A DNA stretch of 64,000 nucleotides, taken from assembly GCF_002952055.1 (NCBI RefSeq), contig NZ_CP021255.1:186001-250000 (forward strand), given 5' to 3'. The position numbers and the translations under genes are program-made. Shown here piece after piece: positions 1 to 10,806 of this stretch. Source of the DNA: Desulfobulbus oralis. GTDB lineage: Bacteria > Desulfobacterota > Desulfobulbia > Desulfobulbales > Desulfobulbaceae. Numbering within the stretch: the stretch's first letter is position 1; each line of letters opens with the position of its first letter. The notes under the pieces were generated by a model that saw nothing but the letters and a program-made list of their open reading frames with translations, was not told the origin of the DNA and searched no databases.

Positions 1-298
1 GCGGCAGGAGCGCCAATCCGCCGTTCTGTTCGCATACAGCCACCATGCCCAGGTAAATGTCCGGGCAGAGGCGGCGGTTCAGCGCCACCTCCTGTTCGCA
101 GTAAAATCGCCGCTGCTCCAGGGTCGAAAAATCGAGAAAACCGAAATTGACCGGCTTCTTGAATTTGTAGACCGTGTCGTTGACCAAAAATACCCAGGAA
201 ATATGGGTCTGCACCAGCTCGACTGCAGCCCCCGAGCCGCCGCCTGCGGATTCCAGCAAGAACCGGACAAAAGCCGGAGAATTCGTGTGTGTCGTCAT
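1..298 (-). CDS. COG2187-type aminoglycoside phosphotransferase-like kinase, 5' part only
   Basis: The first 99 codons of a gene that runs off the left edge. The ATG at 298 is preceded by GCGAGG about 8 nt upstream. The translation carries the N-terminal signature of the COG2187 family (phosphotransferase-like protein, often fused to a P-loop kinase): a QTHISWVFLVNDTVYKFKKP segment followed by VNFGFLDFSTLEQRR and a Glu/Cys-rich helix ending in LNRRLCPDIYLGMV. In this family that stretch corresponds to the N-lobe of a protein-kinase-like fold. The C-terminal half, which would show whether the ATPase domain is fused, is outside the window. The substrate is unknown for the family, so no resistance function should be assumed. 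Confidence 0.8.
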   Translation of the reverse strand, partial: MTTHTNSPAFVRFLLESAGGGSGAAVELVQTHISWVFLVNDTVYKFKKPVNFGFLDFSTLEQRRFYCEQEVALNRRLCPDIYLGMVAVCEQNGGLALLP

Positions 299-732
299 AG
301 CATGCCTCGCTTTGAAATGGAGGCCTTACTGTACCAAAGCCCGCCCGTTTCGTAAACCGGCAGCCTGTGACAGAGTGCCTGAGAACCCTGGCAGAGGAGA
401 AAAACATGAACGACGCATCCCTGCTGATCCAGGCAGCTTTCCTGCAGGAAAGCCGGGTGGTCATCGTGATTGCGGGGATGGCAGGCGCTGCCTTCCGCGG
501 TGGCAGGTCGCACGCCGGCCCCGGGGTCTCGCCCCGTGCCGACCGGCGCGGGCTATGGCGGCGCTGCCGCGCTTCCGGGCATGCTCAACAGAAAGTTGCA
601 GCCCAGGCGCAGGTTCCAAATCAAACGCGAGGCGACAGAAGAGCGGACGCACGCCGGGGCCGAAATAAAAAAAGACCGGCTCAAAATTGAACCGGTTTGG
701 CTGGGCAATTTTTCCAGAACATATTGCCGGAC
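299..732. other. Stretch without a convincing gene
   Basis: About 430 bp between the kinase start and the tRNA terminator. A possible start with a good ribosome site (GAGGAGAAAAAC before ATG at 406) opens a plus-strand frame of about 95 codons. It begins like a real protein (MNDASLLIQAAFLQESRVV) but soon becomes Arg/Gly-rich and low in coding character, so a decayed gene or leader is possible. The right end holds a terminator-like hairpin. Confidence 0.4.
663..700 (-). terminator. Rho-independent terminator-like hairpin, minus strand
   Basis: Read on the minus strand, ACCGGTTC and GAGCCGGT form an 8-bp stem (one G-U pair) around AATTTT, followed by CTTTTTTTATTT. It lies downstream of the tRNA-Arg terminator and may act as a second stop. 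Confidence 0.6.
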
Positions 733-766
733 GAAAAATGGGCTAAGACTAAAAGTCGTAGCCCAT
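733..766 (-). terminator. Terminator of tRNA-Arg
   Basis: On the minus strand ATGGGCTA pairs perfectly with TAGCCCAT, with an inner GACT/AGTC extension, followed by TTTTTCG. It begins 10 nt after the 3' end of the tRNA, as expected for a monocistronic tRNA transcript. Confidence 0.75.
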
Positions 767-775
767 TGAAATTAT

Positions 776-851
776 TGGTGCTCCAGGCAGGAATCGAACC
801 TGCGGCACCAGGATTAGGAATCCTGTGCTCTATCCCCTGAGCTACTGGAGC
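776..851 (-). tRNA. tRNA-Arg (anticodon CCT)
   Basis: A 76-nt cloverleaf on the minus strand. Acceptor arms GCTCCAG and CTGGAGC pair perfectly, with discriminator A and an encoded CCA end. The anticodon arm CAGGA-TTCCTAA-TCCTG presents CCT, reading AGG codons. The T arm contains the expected GGTTCGATTCC. tRNA-Arg genes are common integration sites, but no integrase or duplicated 3' end is visible nearby. Confidence 0.96.
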
Positions 852-996
852 GTACAGAAATTCCGGGGCAAAGGCATGGCACGCCCATCCCAGCCACTCC
901 TGTGCGCCGGGAATAAACCATACTCAGGCAGCAAGGGCAAGAAATTCTCTGGCCTTTTATCCCGTCTCCTGTCCCTGCTCCTTGTTTTTGCCTGGC

Positions 997-2265
997 TCAA
1001 ATCGACTCGCCGTCCGCCAGTTCAAGGGCATCCCTGCTGTCATCCTCGTTAAAACCGTAGGTCACACGGCAATTCCGCCCGATGTGGGCATGGGCCGGCA
1101 CCCGCGCCTCCTTGCCGACCAGCGTGATCCCCGTATACAGGTGTTTGGGAAAGAGCCTGTTGGCCACGTGCAAGTCCTCGCCCTGGCCCACGACCGCGCC
1201 CTCGCGCACGTACACCCGTTTGTCGCAGATGGCCAGATCCACCTTGGCCCCTTCCTCGATCACCGAATCATGAAAGATCACCGAATTGTTGACTACAGCG
1301 CCCTTGCGCACCCACACTCCCGGAGACAGTACCGAATTGGTCACCGTCCCTTCAATGATGCAACCCGCCGAAATCATGGATGCATGCACCTTGCACCCGC
1401 TCACGAAACGTGCGGCCTGCCGGTCCATGGGGCGGTCGCCGTATTCCGGATTGGAACAGATGTCCCATGCCTCGGGCGAAATGCCGGACCCGGGCCGGAG
1501 CACGTCCATATTGGCTTCCCAATAGGCCTGAATGGTACCGACATCGCGCCAGTAGCCGTAGAAGGGATAGGCAAAGACCTTGTCTTCCCTGATGGCCCGC
1601 GGAACGATGTGCATGCCGAAATCCACCTCCTCCCGGTCGCGCTCCAGAGTGCGCAGCAGGTATTTGGTCTCGAACACGTAAATACCCATGGAGGCCAGGT
1701 TGGTGCGCGGAATGGCCGGTTTTTCCTCCCAGTCAACGATCCGGTTTTCCGTGTCCACAATGCCGGCGCCAAACTGATGAATGTCACGCATGGGCACGAC
1801 CATCATGCCGATGGTGATATCTGCCTTCTTGTGGCGATGGTAGGCCAGCATGGCATCGAAATCCATGCGGTAAATGTGATCGCCTGAAAGGACGATAACC
1901 TGATCCGCCGGGTTTTGTTGGATAAAATCGATGTTTTGCCTGATGGCGTCAGCCGTGCCCCGGTACCAGTCGGAATCCTTTGCGCCGGTACGCGGCGGCA
2001 GAATCTTGACCCCGCGGGAGCGGCCCGTAAAGTCCCAGGCCTCGCCGCCTTTGATATGGGCCATGAGGGAAAGCGGCTTGTACTGGGTGAGCACGCCCAC
2101 CCGGTTCAGGCCGGAGTTCATGACATTCGAGAGACTGAAATCAATAATACGGTACAAACCGGCAAAGGGCACCGCCGGTTTGGCCCGGTGCCCAACCAAC
2201 AGATCCAGCCGGCTGCCGATACCGCCTGCCAGCAACAGGACCAGAGCCTCACCTGTGTCTCTCAT
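997..2265 (-). CDS. glgC: Glucose-1-phosphate adenylyltransferase
   Basis: A 422-aa sugar nucleotidyltransferase making ADP-glucose from ATP and glucose-1-phosphate for glycogen synthesis. The N-terminal Rossmann-like domain shows the nucleotide loop LLLAGGIGSRLDLL (residues 10-23), PAVPFAGLYRIIDFSLSN (30-47), WYRGTADAIRQN (100-111) and the metal/substrate motif GDHIYRMD (128-135), then WEEKP and YWRDVGTIQAYWEANM. The C-terminal 130 residues are hexapeptide-like, matching the left-handed beta-helix of the family. Length is normal. Its start overlaps the stop of the upstream paralogue by 4 nt (ATGA), implying translational coupling, so a mixed complex is plausible. Confidence 0.93.
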   Translation of the reverse strand: MRDTGEALVLLLAGGIGSRLDLLVGHRAKPAVPFAGLYRIIDFSLSNVMNSGLNRVGVLTQYKPLSLMAHIKGGEAWDFTGRSRGVKILPPRTGAKDSDWYRGTADAIRQNIDFIQQNPADQVIVLSGDHIYRMDFDAMLAYHRHKKADITIGMMVVPMRDIHQFGAGIVDTENRIVDWEEKPAIPRTNLASMGIYVFETKYLLRTLERDREEVDFGMHIVPRAIREDKVFAYPFYGYWRDVGTIQAYWEANMDVLRPGSGISPEAWDICSNPEYGDRPMDRQAARFVSGCKVHASMISAGCIIEGTVTNSVLSPGVWVRKGAVVNNSVIFHDSVIEEGAKVDLAICDKRVYVREGAVVGQGEDLHVANRLFPKHLYTGITLVGKEARVPAHAHIGRNCRVTYGFNEDDSRDALELADGESI

Positions 2266-3518
2266 AGCAGTGCCTCTCCGTCTTGCAGTTGTGATGCCGG
2301 CCAGGATGGGGCAGGCAGACTCGGGACAACCGAACAGCCGCTCCCTATCTGCATGCCTTTGGGCACGCTGTTGCTGGCGCCAATAACCGTTACCCTGCCC
2401 ATGGCAGCGTCGTCACCGGGCCTGCCCACCACGGCGCCTGTGTTGTACACCGTGTCCACATCGCTGACGACCCTGTTCAGCAGGACCCCCTCATGCACGA
2501 TGTTGTCGAACATGATGACGGAATTGCTGATCTCCGCGCCGCACTTCACGTGCACGCCGGGGAAGAGGATGGAATTACGCACCGTGCCATCGATCACGCA
2601 GCCGTCATAGGCCAGCGAATTCTCCAGGCTGCCCCGGGGGCCGATCATAACCGGCTGCCGGTTGGCAATGTCCCGATGGTGCAGGTTGGTACGGATGCCC
2701 CAGGCTTCCATGTCGATTTTGGGCGCCTCGCCCAAAAGGTCCATGGAGGTCTGCCAGTACTCTTCAATGGTCTTGGTGTAACCCCAGTAACCCTGGAAAT
2801 TGTAGCCATAAACCTTGTAGTGCTCACGCACCATCATAGGAATGATGTCGTGGCCGAACTCGTAGGAGGTGTTCTTCTGATTCCTGGTGAGCACATCCAC
2901 CAAAACCGCGGGCTTGAAGCAGAAAAGAGTGAGGGAGGCCTTGGTGTAGTGCGGACGTTTTGGTTTTTCCTTGTAATCCAGAATCGGCCCACCATAGGGG
3001 CCATCTTCGGCAATTTTGGCCACGCCGAAGCGGGAAGCGGACTCGATGGGCACATCAACGAAAGCTGCAGTCAGATCCGCATCCATCTGCTGATGGTAAC
3101 GGATCATGCGGCTGTAATCCATGTGGTAAATATGGTCGCCGGAAAGGATCAGGACCACTGAGGGATTGATGTGCCGGATAAAGTCCAGGTTCTGGAACAC
3201 GGCGTCTGCCGTACCGCGGTACCAGTGCGTGTTGCTGTAGTCCTTGAAAGGCGGCAGAATGGAAATGCCGCGGTTCCGGCCGATCATGTCCCAGGACGCG
3301 CCCGTACCAATATGGTTGATGAGAGAGTAGGAACGGTACTGGCTCAGGATAGCCACCCGTTCAATGCCTGAATGCAGCAAATTGGACAGGGCAAAATCAA
3401 TGACACGGGCAAAGCCGCCAAAAGGAACAGCGGATTTGGGACGGTGGTGCGTAAGTACGCCAAGCTCGTCTACGCGGCCGCCAGCCAGTACCATTGCCAA
3501 AATGGCCGGTCTATTCAT
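2262..3518 (-). CDS. Second glucose-1-phosphate adenylyltransferase-type protein (GlgC/GlgD-like)
   Basis: A 418-aa paralogue of the downstream GlgC. I chose the ATG at 3518 because a GAGG site precedes it and the family start follows directly (MNRPAILAMVLAGG). It keeps KSAVPFGGFARVIDFALSN, HWYRGTADAVFQN, GDHIYHMD (128-135), DYKEKP and GYWGYTKTIEEYW. The N-terminal phosphate-binding loop, however, reads AGGRVDELGVLT instead of the usual GGxGTRLxxLT, so the Gly and Arg there are replaced. That could mean a regulatory subunit or changed specificity. A promoter-like element sits 87 nt upstream of the start and it leads the glg pair. Confidence 0.88.
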   Translation of the reverse strand: MNRPAILAMVLAGGRVDELGVLTHHRPKSAVPFGGFARVIDFALSNLLHSGIERVAILSQYRSYSLINHIGTGASWDMIGRNRGISILPPFKDYSNTHWYRGTADAVFQNLDFIRHINPSVVLILSGDHIYHMDYSRMIRYHQQMDADLTAAFVDVPIESASRFGVAKIAEDGPYGGPILDYKEKPKRPHYTKASLTLFCFKPAVLVDVLTRNQKNTSYEFGHDIIPMMVREHYKVYGYNFQGYWGYTKTIEEYWQTSMDLLGEAPKIDMEAWGIRTNLHHRDIANRQPVMIGPRGSLENSLAYDGCVIDGTVRNSILFPGVHVKCGAEISNSVIMFDNIVHEGVLLNRVVSDVDTVYNTGAVVGRPGDDAAMGRVTVIGASNSVPKGMQIGSGCSVVPSLPAPSWPASQLQDGEALL

Positions 3519-3604
3519 AGGGCACCGCCTCGCAGGTAGGGGCAACCGCAAGCCAGGACAGGCCATTATTCCAGGGCACGCGGCTGCTCGATGAATATGC
3601 CTGC

Positions 3605-3633
3605 ATTATGATATGCCCCCGCTGGCATTGCAA
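3605..3633 (-). promoter_or_regulatory. Sigma-70-type promoter for the glg pair
   Basis: Read on the minus strand: TTGCAA, 17-nt spacer, CATAAT. It lies between the fumarase terminator and the first glg start, as expected for an independent transcription unit. Confidence 0.5.
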
Positions 3634-3679
3634 GCGCTAAAAATTCCGCCCTTGCAGGCGCGGGCTGGCCTTTTTTCGC

Positions 3680-3713
3680 AAAAAAGCCCCGCCGGCATGC
3701 ACCAGCGGGGCTT
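3680..3713 (-). terminator. Terminator of the fumarase gene
   Basis: On the minus strand AAGCCCCGC and GCGGGGCTT form a perfect 9-bp stem with a 12-nt loop, running into TTTTTTG. It starts 30 nt after the fumarase stop codon. Confidence 0.85.
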
Positions 3714-3742
3714 GACGGCCCTTCAGCACCAAGGGGCCGGGC

Positions 3743-5362
3743 TTACATCAACTGCCTGAAGAAGTCGTTGCCCTTGTCGTCCACCAGGATGAAGGCGGGG
3801 AAGTCCACGACTTCGATTTGCCACACCGCCTCCATGCCCAGTTCCGGATAGTCGATGCACTCCACCTTCCTGATGTTTTCCTCGGCAAGTTTGGCCGCCG
3901 GGCCGCCGATGGAGCCCAGATAGAAGCCGCCGTGCTTCTTGCAGGCATCCGTCACCTGCTGGGAGCGGTTGCCCTTGGCGATCATCACCATGGCGCCGCC
4001 ATGGCTCTGCAGCAGATCCACGTAGGAATCCATGCGGCCGGCCGTGGTGGGGCCAAAGGAGCCGGAGGGCTTGCCTTCCGGCTTTTTGGCCGGGCCGGCG
4101 TAATAAACCGGGTGCCTGCCCAGATATGCGGGCAGCGGCTTGCCGGCATCCAGCAGCTCCTTCCACTTGGCATGGGCGATATCCCGGCCCACGATGATGG
4201 TGCCGCTCAGCGACAGGGGCGTGGCGACCGGATGCTTGCTCAGCTCTGCCCGGATGGCCGTCATGGGCTGGTTCAGGTCGATCCTGACCACCTTCGGGTT
4301 GCTCTGCCTGCGAATGCTCTCCGGAATGAGGCGGCCCGGTCTGGCGTCCATCTGCTCGATCCACAGGCCCTCTCTGGTGATTTTGGCCTTGATGTTGCGA
4401 TCGGCCGAGCAGGACACGCCCATGCCCACCGGACAGGAGGCGCCGTGACGCGACATGCGGATGACACGGATGTCGTGGGCAAAGGCCACACCGCCAAACT
4501 GCGCGCCCAGTCCCAGTTTGCGGGCTTCCGCCAGCAGCTCCTTTTCCATGTCCAGATCGCGGAAGGAACGGCCGTATTCATTGCCGCTCGTGGGCAGGCT
4601 GTCCAGATATTTGGCGCTGGCCAGCTTGACGGTCTTCAGGTTGGTCTCGGCGCTGGTGCCGCCGATGACAAAGGCGATGTGGTAGGGCGGACAGGCGGCG
4701 GTGCCGAGCGTGCGCATCTTGTCCACCAGAAATTTCCTGAGGGTCTGGGGATTGAGCAGCGCCTTGGTCTCCTGATACAGGTAGCTCTTGTTGGCGCTGC
4801 CGCCGCCCTTGGCGATGAAGAGAAACTTGTATTCGCCGCCCGCGGTGGCGTAGATGTCGATCTGGGCCGGCAGGTTGCACTTGGTGTTGACCTCCTCGTA
4901 CATGGAAAGGGGCGCATTCTGCGAGTAGCGCAGGTTCTCCCCGGTGTAGGTGGCATAGATACCTTCGGAGAGCTTTTCGGCGTCATCGCAGCCAGTCCAC
5001 ACCTGTTGGCCCTTTTTGGCCACCACGCAGGCCGTGCCCGTATCCTGACAGAAGGGGAGGACAAAGTCCGCAGCCACCTCGGCATTGCGCAGCATGGCAA
5101 AGGCCACCAGCTTGTCGTTTTCCGAGGCCTCGGGATCGCCGAAGATCGCGGCCACCTGCTCGTTGTGTTCGGGCCGGAGCAGGAAGGAGACCTCGCGCAT
5201 GGCAGTCCTGGCCAGCACCTTCAGGGCCTCGGGGTCAACTCTGAGCACATCTTCGCCGGCAAATTGCTCCACGCTCACATACTTTTCGGAGCCTTCGAGG
5301 CGGCGGTAGCTGGTGGTGTCGGGGCCGAGAGGCAGGGGATCCTGATAGACAAAATTGCTCAT
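3743..5362 (-). CDS. fumA: Fumarate hydratase, class I (iron-sulfur)
   Basis: A 539-aa one-chain class I fumarase interconverting fumarate and L-malate. The start is ATG at 5362, with AAGGAGC about 8 nt upstream; the frame is open further but without sense. The three [4Fe-4S] ligands known from E. coli FumA are at identical numbers: Cys105 ([10 protein letters not shown]), Cys224 (AACPPYH) and Cys318 (GVSCSADRN). The [12 protein letters not shown] and [11 protein letters not shown] segments mark the alpha and beta parts, and the C-terminal [16 protein letters not shown] is typical. The gene stands alone between its own terminator and a 140-bp leader. In sulfate reducers and other anaerobes this oxygen-labile form serves central C4 metabolism. 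Confidence 0.96.
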   Translation of the reverse strand: MSNFVYQDPLPLGPDTTSYRRLEGSEKYVSVEQFAGEDVLRVDPEALKVLARTAMREVSFLLRPEHNEQVAAIFGDPEASENDKLVAFAMLRNAEVAADFVLPFCQDTGTACVVAKKGQQVWTGCDDAEKLSEGIYATYTGENLRYSQNAPLSMYEEVNTKCNLPAQIDIYATAGGEYKFLFIAKGGGSANKSYLYQETKALLNPQTLRKFLVDKMRTLGTAACPPYHIAFVIGGTSAETNLKTVKLASAKYLDSLPTSGNEYGRSFRDLDMEKELLAEARKLGLGAQFGGVAFAHDIRVIRMSRHGASCPVGMGVSCSADRNIKAKITREGLWIEQMDARPGRLIPESIRRQSNPKVVRIDLNQPMTAIRAELSKHPVATPLSLSGTIIVGRDIAHAKWKELLDAGKPLPAYLGRHPVYYAGPAKKPEGKPSGSFGPTTAGRMDSYVDLLQSHGGAMVMIAKGNRSQQVTDACKKHGGFYLGSIGGPAAKLAEENIRKVECIDYPELGMEAVWQIEVVDFPAFILVDDKGNDFFRQLM

Positions 5363-5502
5363 GGTTCTGCTCCTTGGATTGGGAAAGGTGGGTGGATGCA
5401 ACACAGGCGATACAGTTCGGCGGCAGTTGCCGGGGCCGGTGCATACAACTTTCTTTTACAGCCCCAGCTCATGAAAGGCAAGCCTGTACGCAGGGCTGTG
5501 CG

Positions 5503-6663
5503 TCAAACCAGTTCGGCCATGACCTGATTGGCGAGCAGGAGCCCCGAGTCGCTCAGGGCCAACAGGTCGCCGTGCCAGACGACGAGTTTTTGGGCCAGCA
5601 GTCGTTCCAGAACCGGGCCGTAGTAGCGGCGCAGATCCAGGGCAAAGCGTCGCTGCAAAGCGGCCGCCGAAATCCCCCGGATCATGCGCAGGCCCATGAT
5701 CACCGTTTCCCGAAAGGCCGCCTCCCTATCCAGGCGTTCTCCCGCATCCCAGGCGGGCTGACCGCTGGCAGCGCGTTCCCGGTACCGCGTCAGGCCGGGC
5801 GGAATGGCAAAACGGCCGCCGCCAAAGGCTGAAACCGCGCCAGGCCCCAGGCCCAGATAGAAACCGTTTTCCCAGTAGTTGAGGTTGTGGCGGCACTGCA
5901 AGCCGGGCCGTGCGTAGTTGGAGATCTCGTAACGGGCCAGAGCGGTTCCTGCCATCAGCCTGCGCGTAATGGCCATCATCGCCAACACCTCGTCCTCCTC
6001 CGGCAGGCGGATGGCCCCGCGTTCCAGGGCCGCGGCCAGGGGCGTTCCCGCCTCCGGCGTCAGTTCGTACAGGGCGAGGTGCTGCGGCTCCAGGGCCAAA
6101 GCCGCCTCCAGACTGTGCTGCCAGTCGGCCGCACTCTGCCCCGGCAGGCCGTACATCAAATCCAGGCTGATATTGGCAAAGCCCGCGGCGCGGGCCATGG
6201 CCACGGCCTTTCCGGCCTCCGCCGCCGAATGGATGCGCCCCAGCCGCCGCAGTTCCGCATCGCAAAACGACTGTACGCCCACGGACAGGCGATTGAACCC
6301 GGCCTTCCTGAGCACCTGCAGCGCCGGGGCGCCTATGGTGCCAGGGTTGACTTCAACACTGATTTCCCTGTCTGCGGCACAGTTTAGGGCGGCGGTGCAG
6401 GCGTGCAGAAGACTGGCCAGCATTCCGGCCGGCAAAAGGGAGGGGGTGCCGCCGCCGAAAAAGACGCTGGCAAAGCGGAGTTCCCGAATCTCCGGCAAGC
6501 GGGCCACGGTGTGCAGCTGGGCCAGCACCGCCTTGAAATAGCAGGCAAAATCTCCGTCTCGCGGCGGCCTGGAGGAGAAGCCGCAGTAGGGACATTTGCG
6601 CTGGCAAAAGGGCACGTGCAGGTACAGCCCCGCGCGTTGCGCAAGCGGGGTATGCTCAGCCAA
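5503..6663 (-). CDS. hemW: HemW-type radical SAM protein (coproporphyrinogen III oxidase-like)
   Basis: A 386-aa radical SAM protein. The cluster motif is C20-x3-C24-x2-C27 (LHVPFCQRKCPYCGF). It also has the SAM-binding GGGTPSLL, SVEVNPGTI, RLSVGVQSF, ISLDLMYGLPGQ and the family-specific YEISNYARPG and GLGPGAVSAFGG. HemW proteins are heme chaperones rather than true HemN oxidases; HemN would carry an extra N-terminal extension, absent here. The start overlaps the radC stop by 8 nt, in the order gatB-radC-hemW, so expression is probably coupled. Confidence 0.9.
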   Translation of the reverse strand: MAEHTPLAQRAGLYLHVPFCQRKCPYCGFSSRPPRDGDFACYFKAVLAQLHTVARLPEIRELRFASVFFGGGTPSLLPAGMLASLLHACTAALNCAADREISVEVNPGTIGAPALQVLRKAGFNRLSVGVQSFCDAELRRLGRIHSAAEAGKAVAMARAAGFANISLDLMYGLPGQSAADWQHSLEAALALEPQHLALYELTPEAGTPLAAALERGAIRLPEEDEVLAMMAITRRLMAGTALARYEISNYARPGLQCRHNLNYWENGFYLGLGPGAVSAFGGGRFAIPPGLTRYRERAASGQPAWDAGERLDREAAFRETVIMGLRMIRGISAAALQRRFALDLRRYYGPVLERLLAQKLVVWHGDLLALSDSGLLLANQVMAELV

Positions 6664-7386
6664 GGGATCCCAGGAGCCGGCCGCACTGGGCCCGGATCCC
6701 GCTCATCAGTCCGGCCTCGGCAAAGCTGAACACCGTGTCGCCCTCGCCCACGATGAGGTGATCCAAAAGGCTAATGTGCAGAAAGGAGCCCAAAAGATAC
6801 AGATTCCGGGTCAGGGCCTTGTCCTGCTCGGAAGGCTTGAGCGCACCGGAGGGGTGGTTATGGGCAATGACCAGGGCGCTGGCGTTCAGGCGCAGGGCCT
6901 CTTTGACCAGTTCGCGGGGATAGATGGTGTTGACGTTGACCGTGCCCTCGGCCACCACTTCGCTGGTAATGACCGCATGGGCGGCATCCAGAAAAACCAC
7001 GGTGAGCACTTCGTGCTTGAGGCCGCGCATGCTGTGGATGAGGAAATCCGCCACCTCGCGGGCCGAGCGCAGATACTGCCTGCCTACGATGCGCTGTTTG
7101 AGATAGCGGCGCGCCACGCCCTGAATGAAGCGCAGGGCAAAGATGTTTTTTCCGCCCATCCCCTTGATCTGCTGCAACTCCTGGGGCGCAGCGTCCAGCA
7201 CGGCCGGCAGCGAGCCAAAACGGGCCAGCGCAGCCCGGGCCGCCTCCTTGCAGTCGGAGCGGGGGGTGCCGAAGCTGAGCAGCACCTCGATCACCTCGCT
7301 GTCGGTGAATGCCTCGATGCCCAGCTCCAGAAACTTGTCGCGCAGACGCTGACGGTGGCCTGCACCTTTGTTTTGCGGCTCTTCGC

Positions 7387-7390
<4 letters not shown>
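6656..7390 (-). CDS. radC: RadC family JAB/JAMM-domain protein
   Basis: A 244-aa RadC/DUF2466 protein. An N-terminal helix-hairpin-helix-like region ([17 protein letters not shown], about residues 72-88) precedes the JAMM domain with its metal site H177-x-H179-PSG...PSEQD190. The start codon is GTG, overlapping the gatB stop in GTGA. The family's historic link to DNA repair is weak and its function remains uncertain. It is translationally coupled on both sides. Confidence 0.92.
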
Positions 7391-8808
<1,418 letters not shown>

Positions 8809-8841
8809 GATATGCACCTGTGATGGGCGAATGCGCCCGGT

Positions 8842-10182
8842 TTATTGCGCCTTGTAGGTCAGGGCCGCCTGATCCCTTGCCACATTGTACAGCCAGATGG
8901 CCTGGACGCCGGCGGCCTCCGCTCCGCCGGGGCGGGGCATACCGCCGCCCGCAAAGGCCACCAGGGCCAGTTCGTCACCGTGGGGGAACACGGCCAGCGC
9001 GGGCCTGGGGCCGTTGCCCGAGTCGTAGAGGCGACCAAAGCCTGGCAGTCTGTCCGCGACTCTCCTGGAGAACAGTGCCTCGCCCTCGCCGGAAAAGAAG
9101 ACCAGATCGCCCGGCCCAAAGTCCACCCAGCCGATATAGCGGTCGTTCTGCGCGTCATAGGCCAGGGAATGGAAATCCACGTTGTTGAGCGAGCGGAAGT
9201 CCAGCCACCTGCCTGTTTTCACACTGTAGCGGTACAGACAGCCTTCCCCACCGAAACTCACCACACTGACGATGTCCCGCCTACTGTCATAGGCCATGCC
9301 GCTGGCCCAGGAAAAACGCGGAAAATTGGGCGGCAGGTCGACCGTCTCGCTGGCCCCGTCATGCAGCTTTTTGATGTTCAACTGATCCTTGCCCAGCCTA
9401 TAGAGCGTGCCGCCGTCCGGTGCAAGCGTCCACAGGCGGTCGCTGATGGGCGAAAGTTCCAGCGGGCCACTGTCGCTGTAGCGGGCGTCACGGGCCGCCT
9501 CCCTGTTCTCGACCGGCCCGGTCAGCGTCCAGGGCACGCGGCGGTACTGGCTGTCGGTCAGATAAAAGACGAAGTTGCGGGCCGGCCGCGTCACCGCAGG
9601 CCCGGCCAGGGTCAACTCTGGCCCAGGGGCATCTAGGGCGGCAATCGTGGTTTCCGCCGGAATGGTATAACTGCCGCGAAAGGCGTCCACTTTGCCGACG
9701 CCAAAGAGTTGGTCAAGCTGCCTGAGCAGCGCAGTGAACTCGATATTGTCGGTTTGACGGGCATAAGGCAGAGAAACACGGAAGGCCGGAACCTTGACAT
9801 TGGCGGAAACTGCCGACGGCTGGTAACCGCCCACCAGAATTCCCGCAAGCGTCGTGCGTTCCGTGGCCGTCACCTGCCAAAGCACGGTTTCATAGCTGGA
9901 AAGCACAAGGAGCACCCGGGCGCCGGGCCGGTTCACCGTGACCCGCGCGGCCGTGCCCTTGTTGCCCACATTGGCCGGTTCATAGCCGGAAACCAAAATA
10001 ATTTCCGCACCCGCAGCCAGTTCCCTGGGCGGCGTTTCGCGGGAAAGCGCCAACAGGCCGTCCTTGGTGCTGGGATATTCGGCCTGAACGGGTGCGCCAA
10101 AAACGAGCGCTTCGGCGGCTGGAGAGGGTGCCGCAGCCAGGGTCAACAGGCCTGCCAGCAGAATGCAAAGGCAGCGGTGCAC
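8842..10182 (-). CDS. Secreted protein of unknown function, probable C-terminal beta-propeller
   Basis: A 446-aa protein with a clear signal peptide (hydrophobic residues 4-20, Ala-rich cleavage region around residues 19-24), so probably periplasmic or cell-surface. I do not recognise the family. The N-terminal half is beta-rich. From about residue 240 there are WD/kelch-like blades (DRLWTLAPDGGTLYRL, MAYDSRRDIVSVVSFGGEG, SLAYDAQNDRYIGWVDFGPG). It ends 33 nt upstream of gatB and may be cotranscribed with it. No catalytic motif is evident. Confidence 0.7.
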   Translation of the reverse strand: MHRCLCILLAGLLTLAAAPSPAAEALVFGAPVQAEYPSTKDGLLALSRETPPRELAAGAEIILVSGYEPANVGNKGTAARVTVNRPGARVLLVLSSYETVLWQVTATERTTLAGILVGGYQPSAVSANVKVPAFRVSLPYARQTDNIEFTALLRQLDQLFGVGKVDAFRGSYTIPAETTIAALDAPGPELTLAGPAVTRPARNFVFYLTDSQYRRVPWTLTGPVENREAARDARYSDSGPLELSPISDRLWTLAPDGGTLYRLGKDQLNIKKLHDGASETVDLPPNFPRFSWASGMAYDSRRDIVSVVSFGGEGCLYRYSVKTGRWLDFRSLNNVDFHSLAYDAQNDRYIGWVDFGPGDLVFFSGEGEALFSRRVADRLPGFGRLYDSGNGPRPALAVFPHGDELALVAFAGGGMPRPGGAEAAGVQAIWLYNVARDQAALTYKAQ

Positions 10183-10227
10183 AGTGGTTCCTCCGAATGT
10201 TTGCTGAAATGATGATAGGGGATGGCG

Positions 10228-10782
10228 TCACGGCTGGGCCAGCCGCTGCGAGCTTTCCTGAATCCAGGCGCGGATCTGCAGCAGTTCCCGGGGCCAGTCC
10301 CTGGAGATGCGGATGCCAATAAAGAGCCTGAAAAGGTCGAGCACCAGATCAGAGAGCAGCTCGAAGAGGGCGAGGCGCTCTAGCACGCGGGCCTCGAGGT
10401 CCTCCGGCCCCCTGCCCTCATCGGCCCGATCCACGATTTTGGGCAGGCGCACGTTGCGGAATTCAAAAGTCGCGGCTGTCAGGGTGACGCCGAATTCCTG
10501 CTCGTGCCACTCCAGCTTCAGGCGGGCCTGCTCCGGCTTTTTTGCCAGACTGAGACCTGCCCTGGCCTCTTTCAGTTCAGTCTGCAGGCCCCGGCAGATG
10601 ACCTTTTCCTGCTCCTGGCCTTCCCCGTATTCAAGCAGCATGTGCTTCTCGAAGGTCACCGACACGTCGCCCCGGCCCGGCACCGCGACCGCGCCGCCGC
10701 GCTCTTCGGATTTGTACCAGAGCCAGGTCAGGAATTCCTGCCCCAGAAAACGCTTTTCTGTAATGAGATCGACAAGGTCCAT
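10228..10782 (-). CDS. Conserved protein, probable partner or second half of the RdgC-like system
   Basis: A 184-aa cytoplasmic protein without signal or membrane segments. The N-terminal FLGQEFLTWLWYKSEERGG resembles a segment I associate with RdgC-like recombination proteins of deltaproteobacterial type. The rest is helical and charged, with EARAGLSLAKKPEQARLKLEW in the middle. An RdgC-like N-terminal protein lies two genes upstream (12300-12905). I infer the two act together, with a TPR protein between them. The name RdgC is not applied here because the similarity is by eye only. Confidence 0.65.
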   Translation of the reverse strand: MDLVDLITEKRFLGQEFLTWLWYKSEERGGAVAVPGRGDVSVTFEKHMLLEYGEGQEQEKVICRGLQTELKEARAGLSLAKKPEQARLKLEWHEQEFGVTLTAATFEFRNVRLPKIVDRADEGRGPEDLEARVLERLALFELLSDLVLDLFRLFIGIRISRDWPRELLQIRAWIQESSQRLAQP

Positions 10783-10806
10783 AAGAAAATATTGCGTGAG
10801 GAAAAA

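Noticed and set aside
1-298. Antibiotic-resistance aminoglycoside kinase
   Set aside because: The sequence matches the COG2187 kinase-like family of unknown substrate, not resistance APH enzymes, and the catalytic region is outside the window.
776-851. tRNA-Arg as an integration site of a genomic island
   Set aside because: No integrase, no repeated tRNA 3' end within the window, and the flanking genes are housekeeping.
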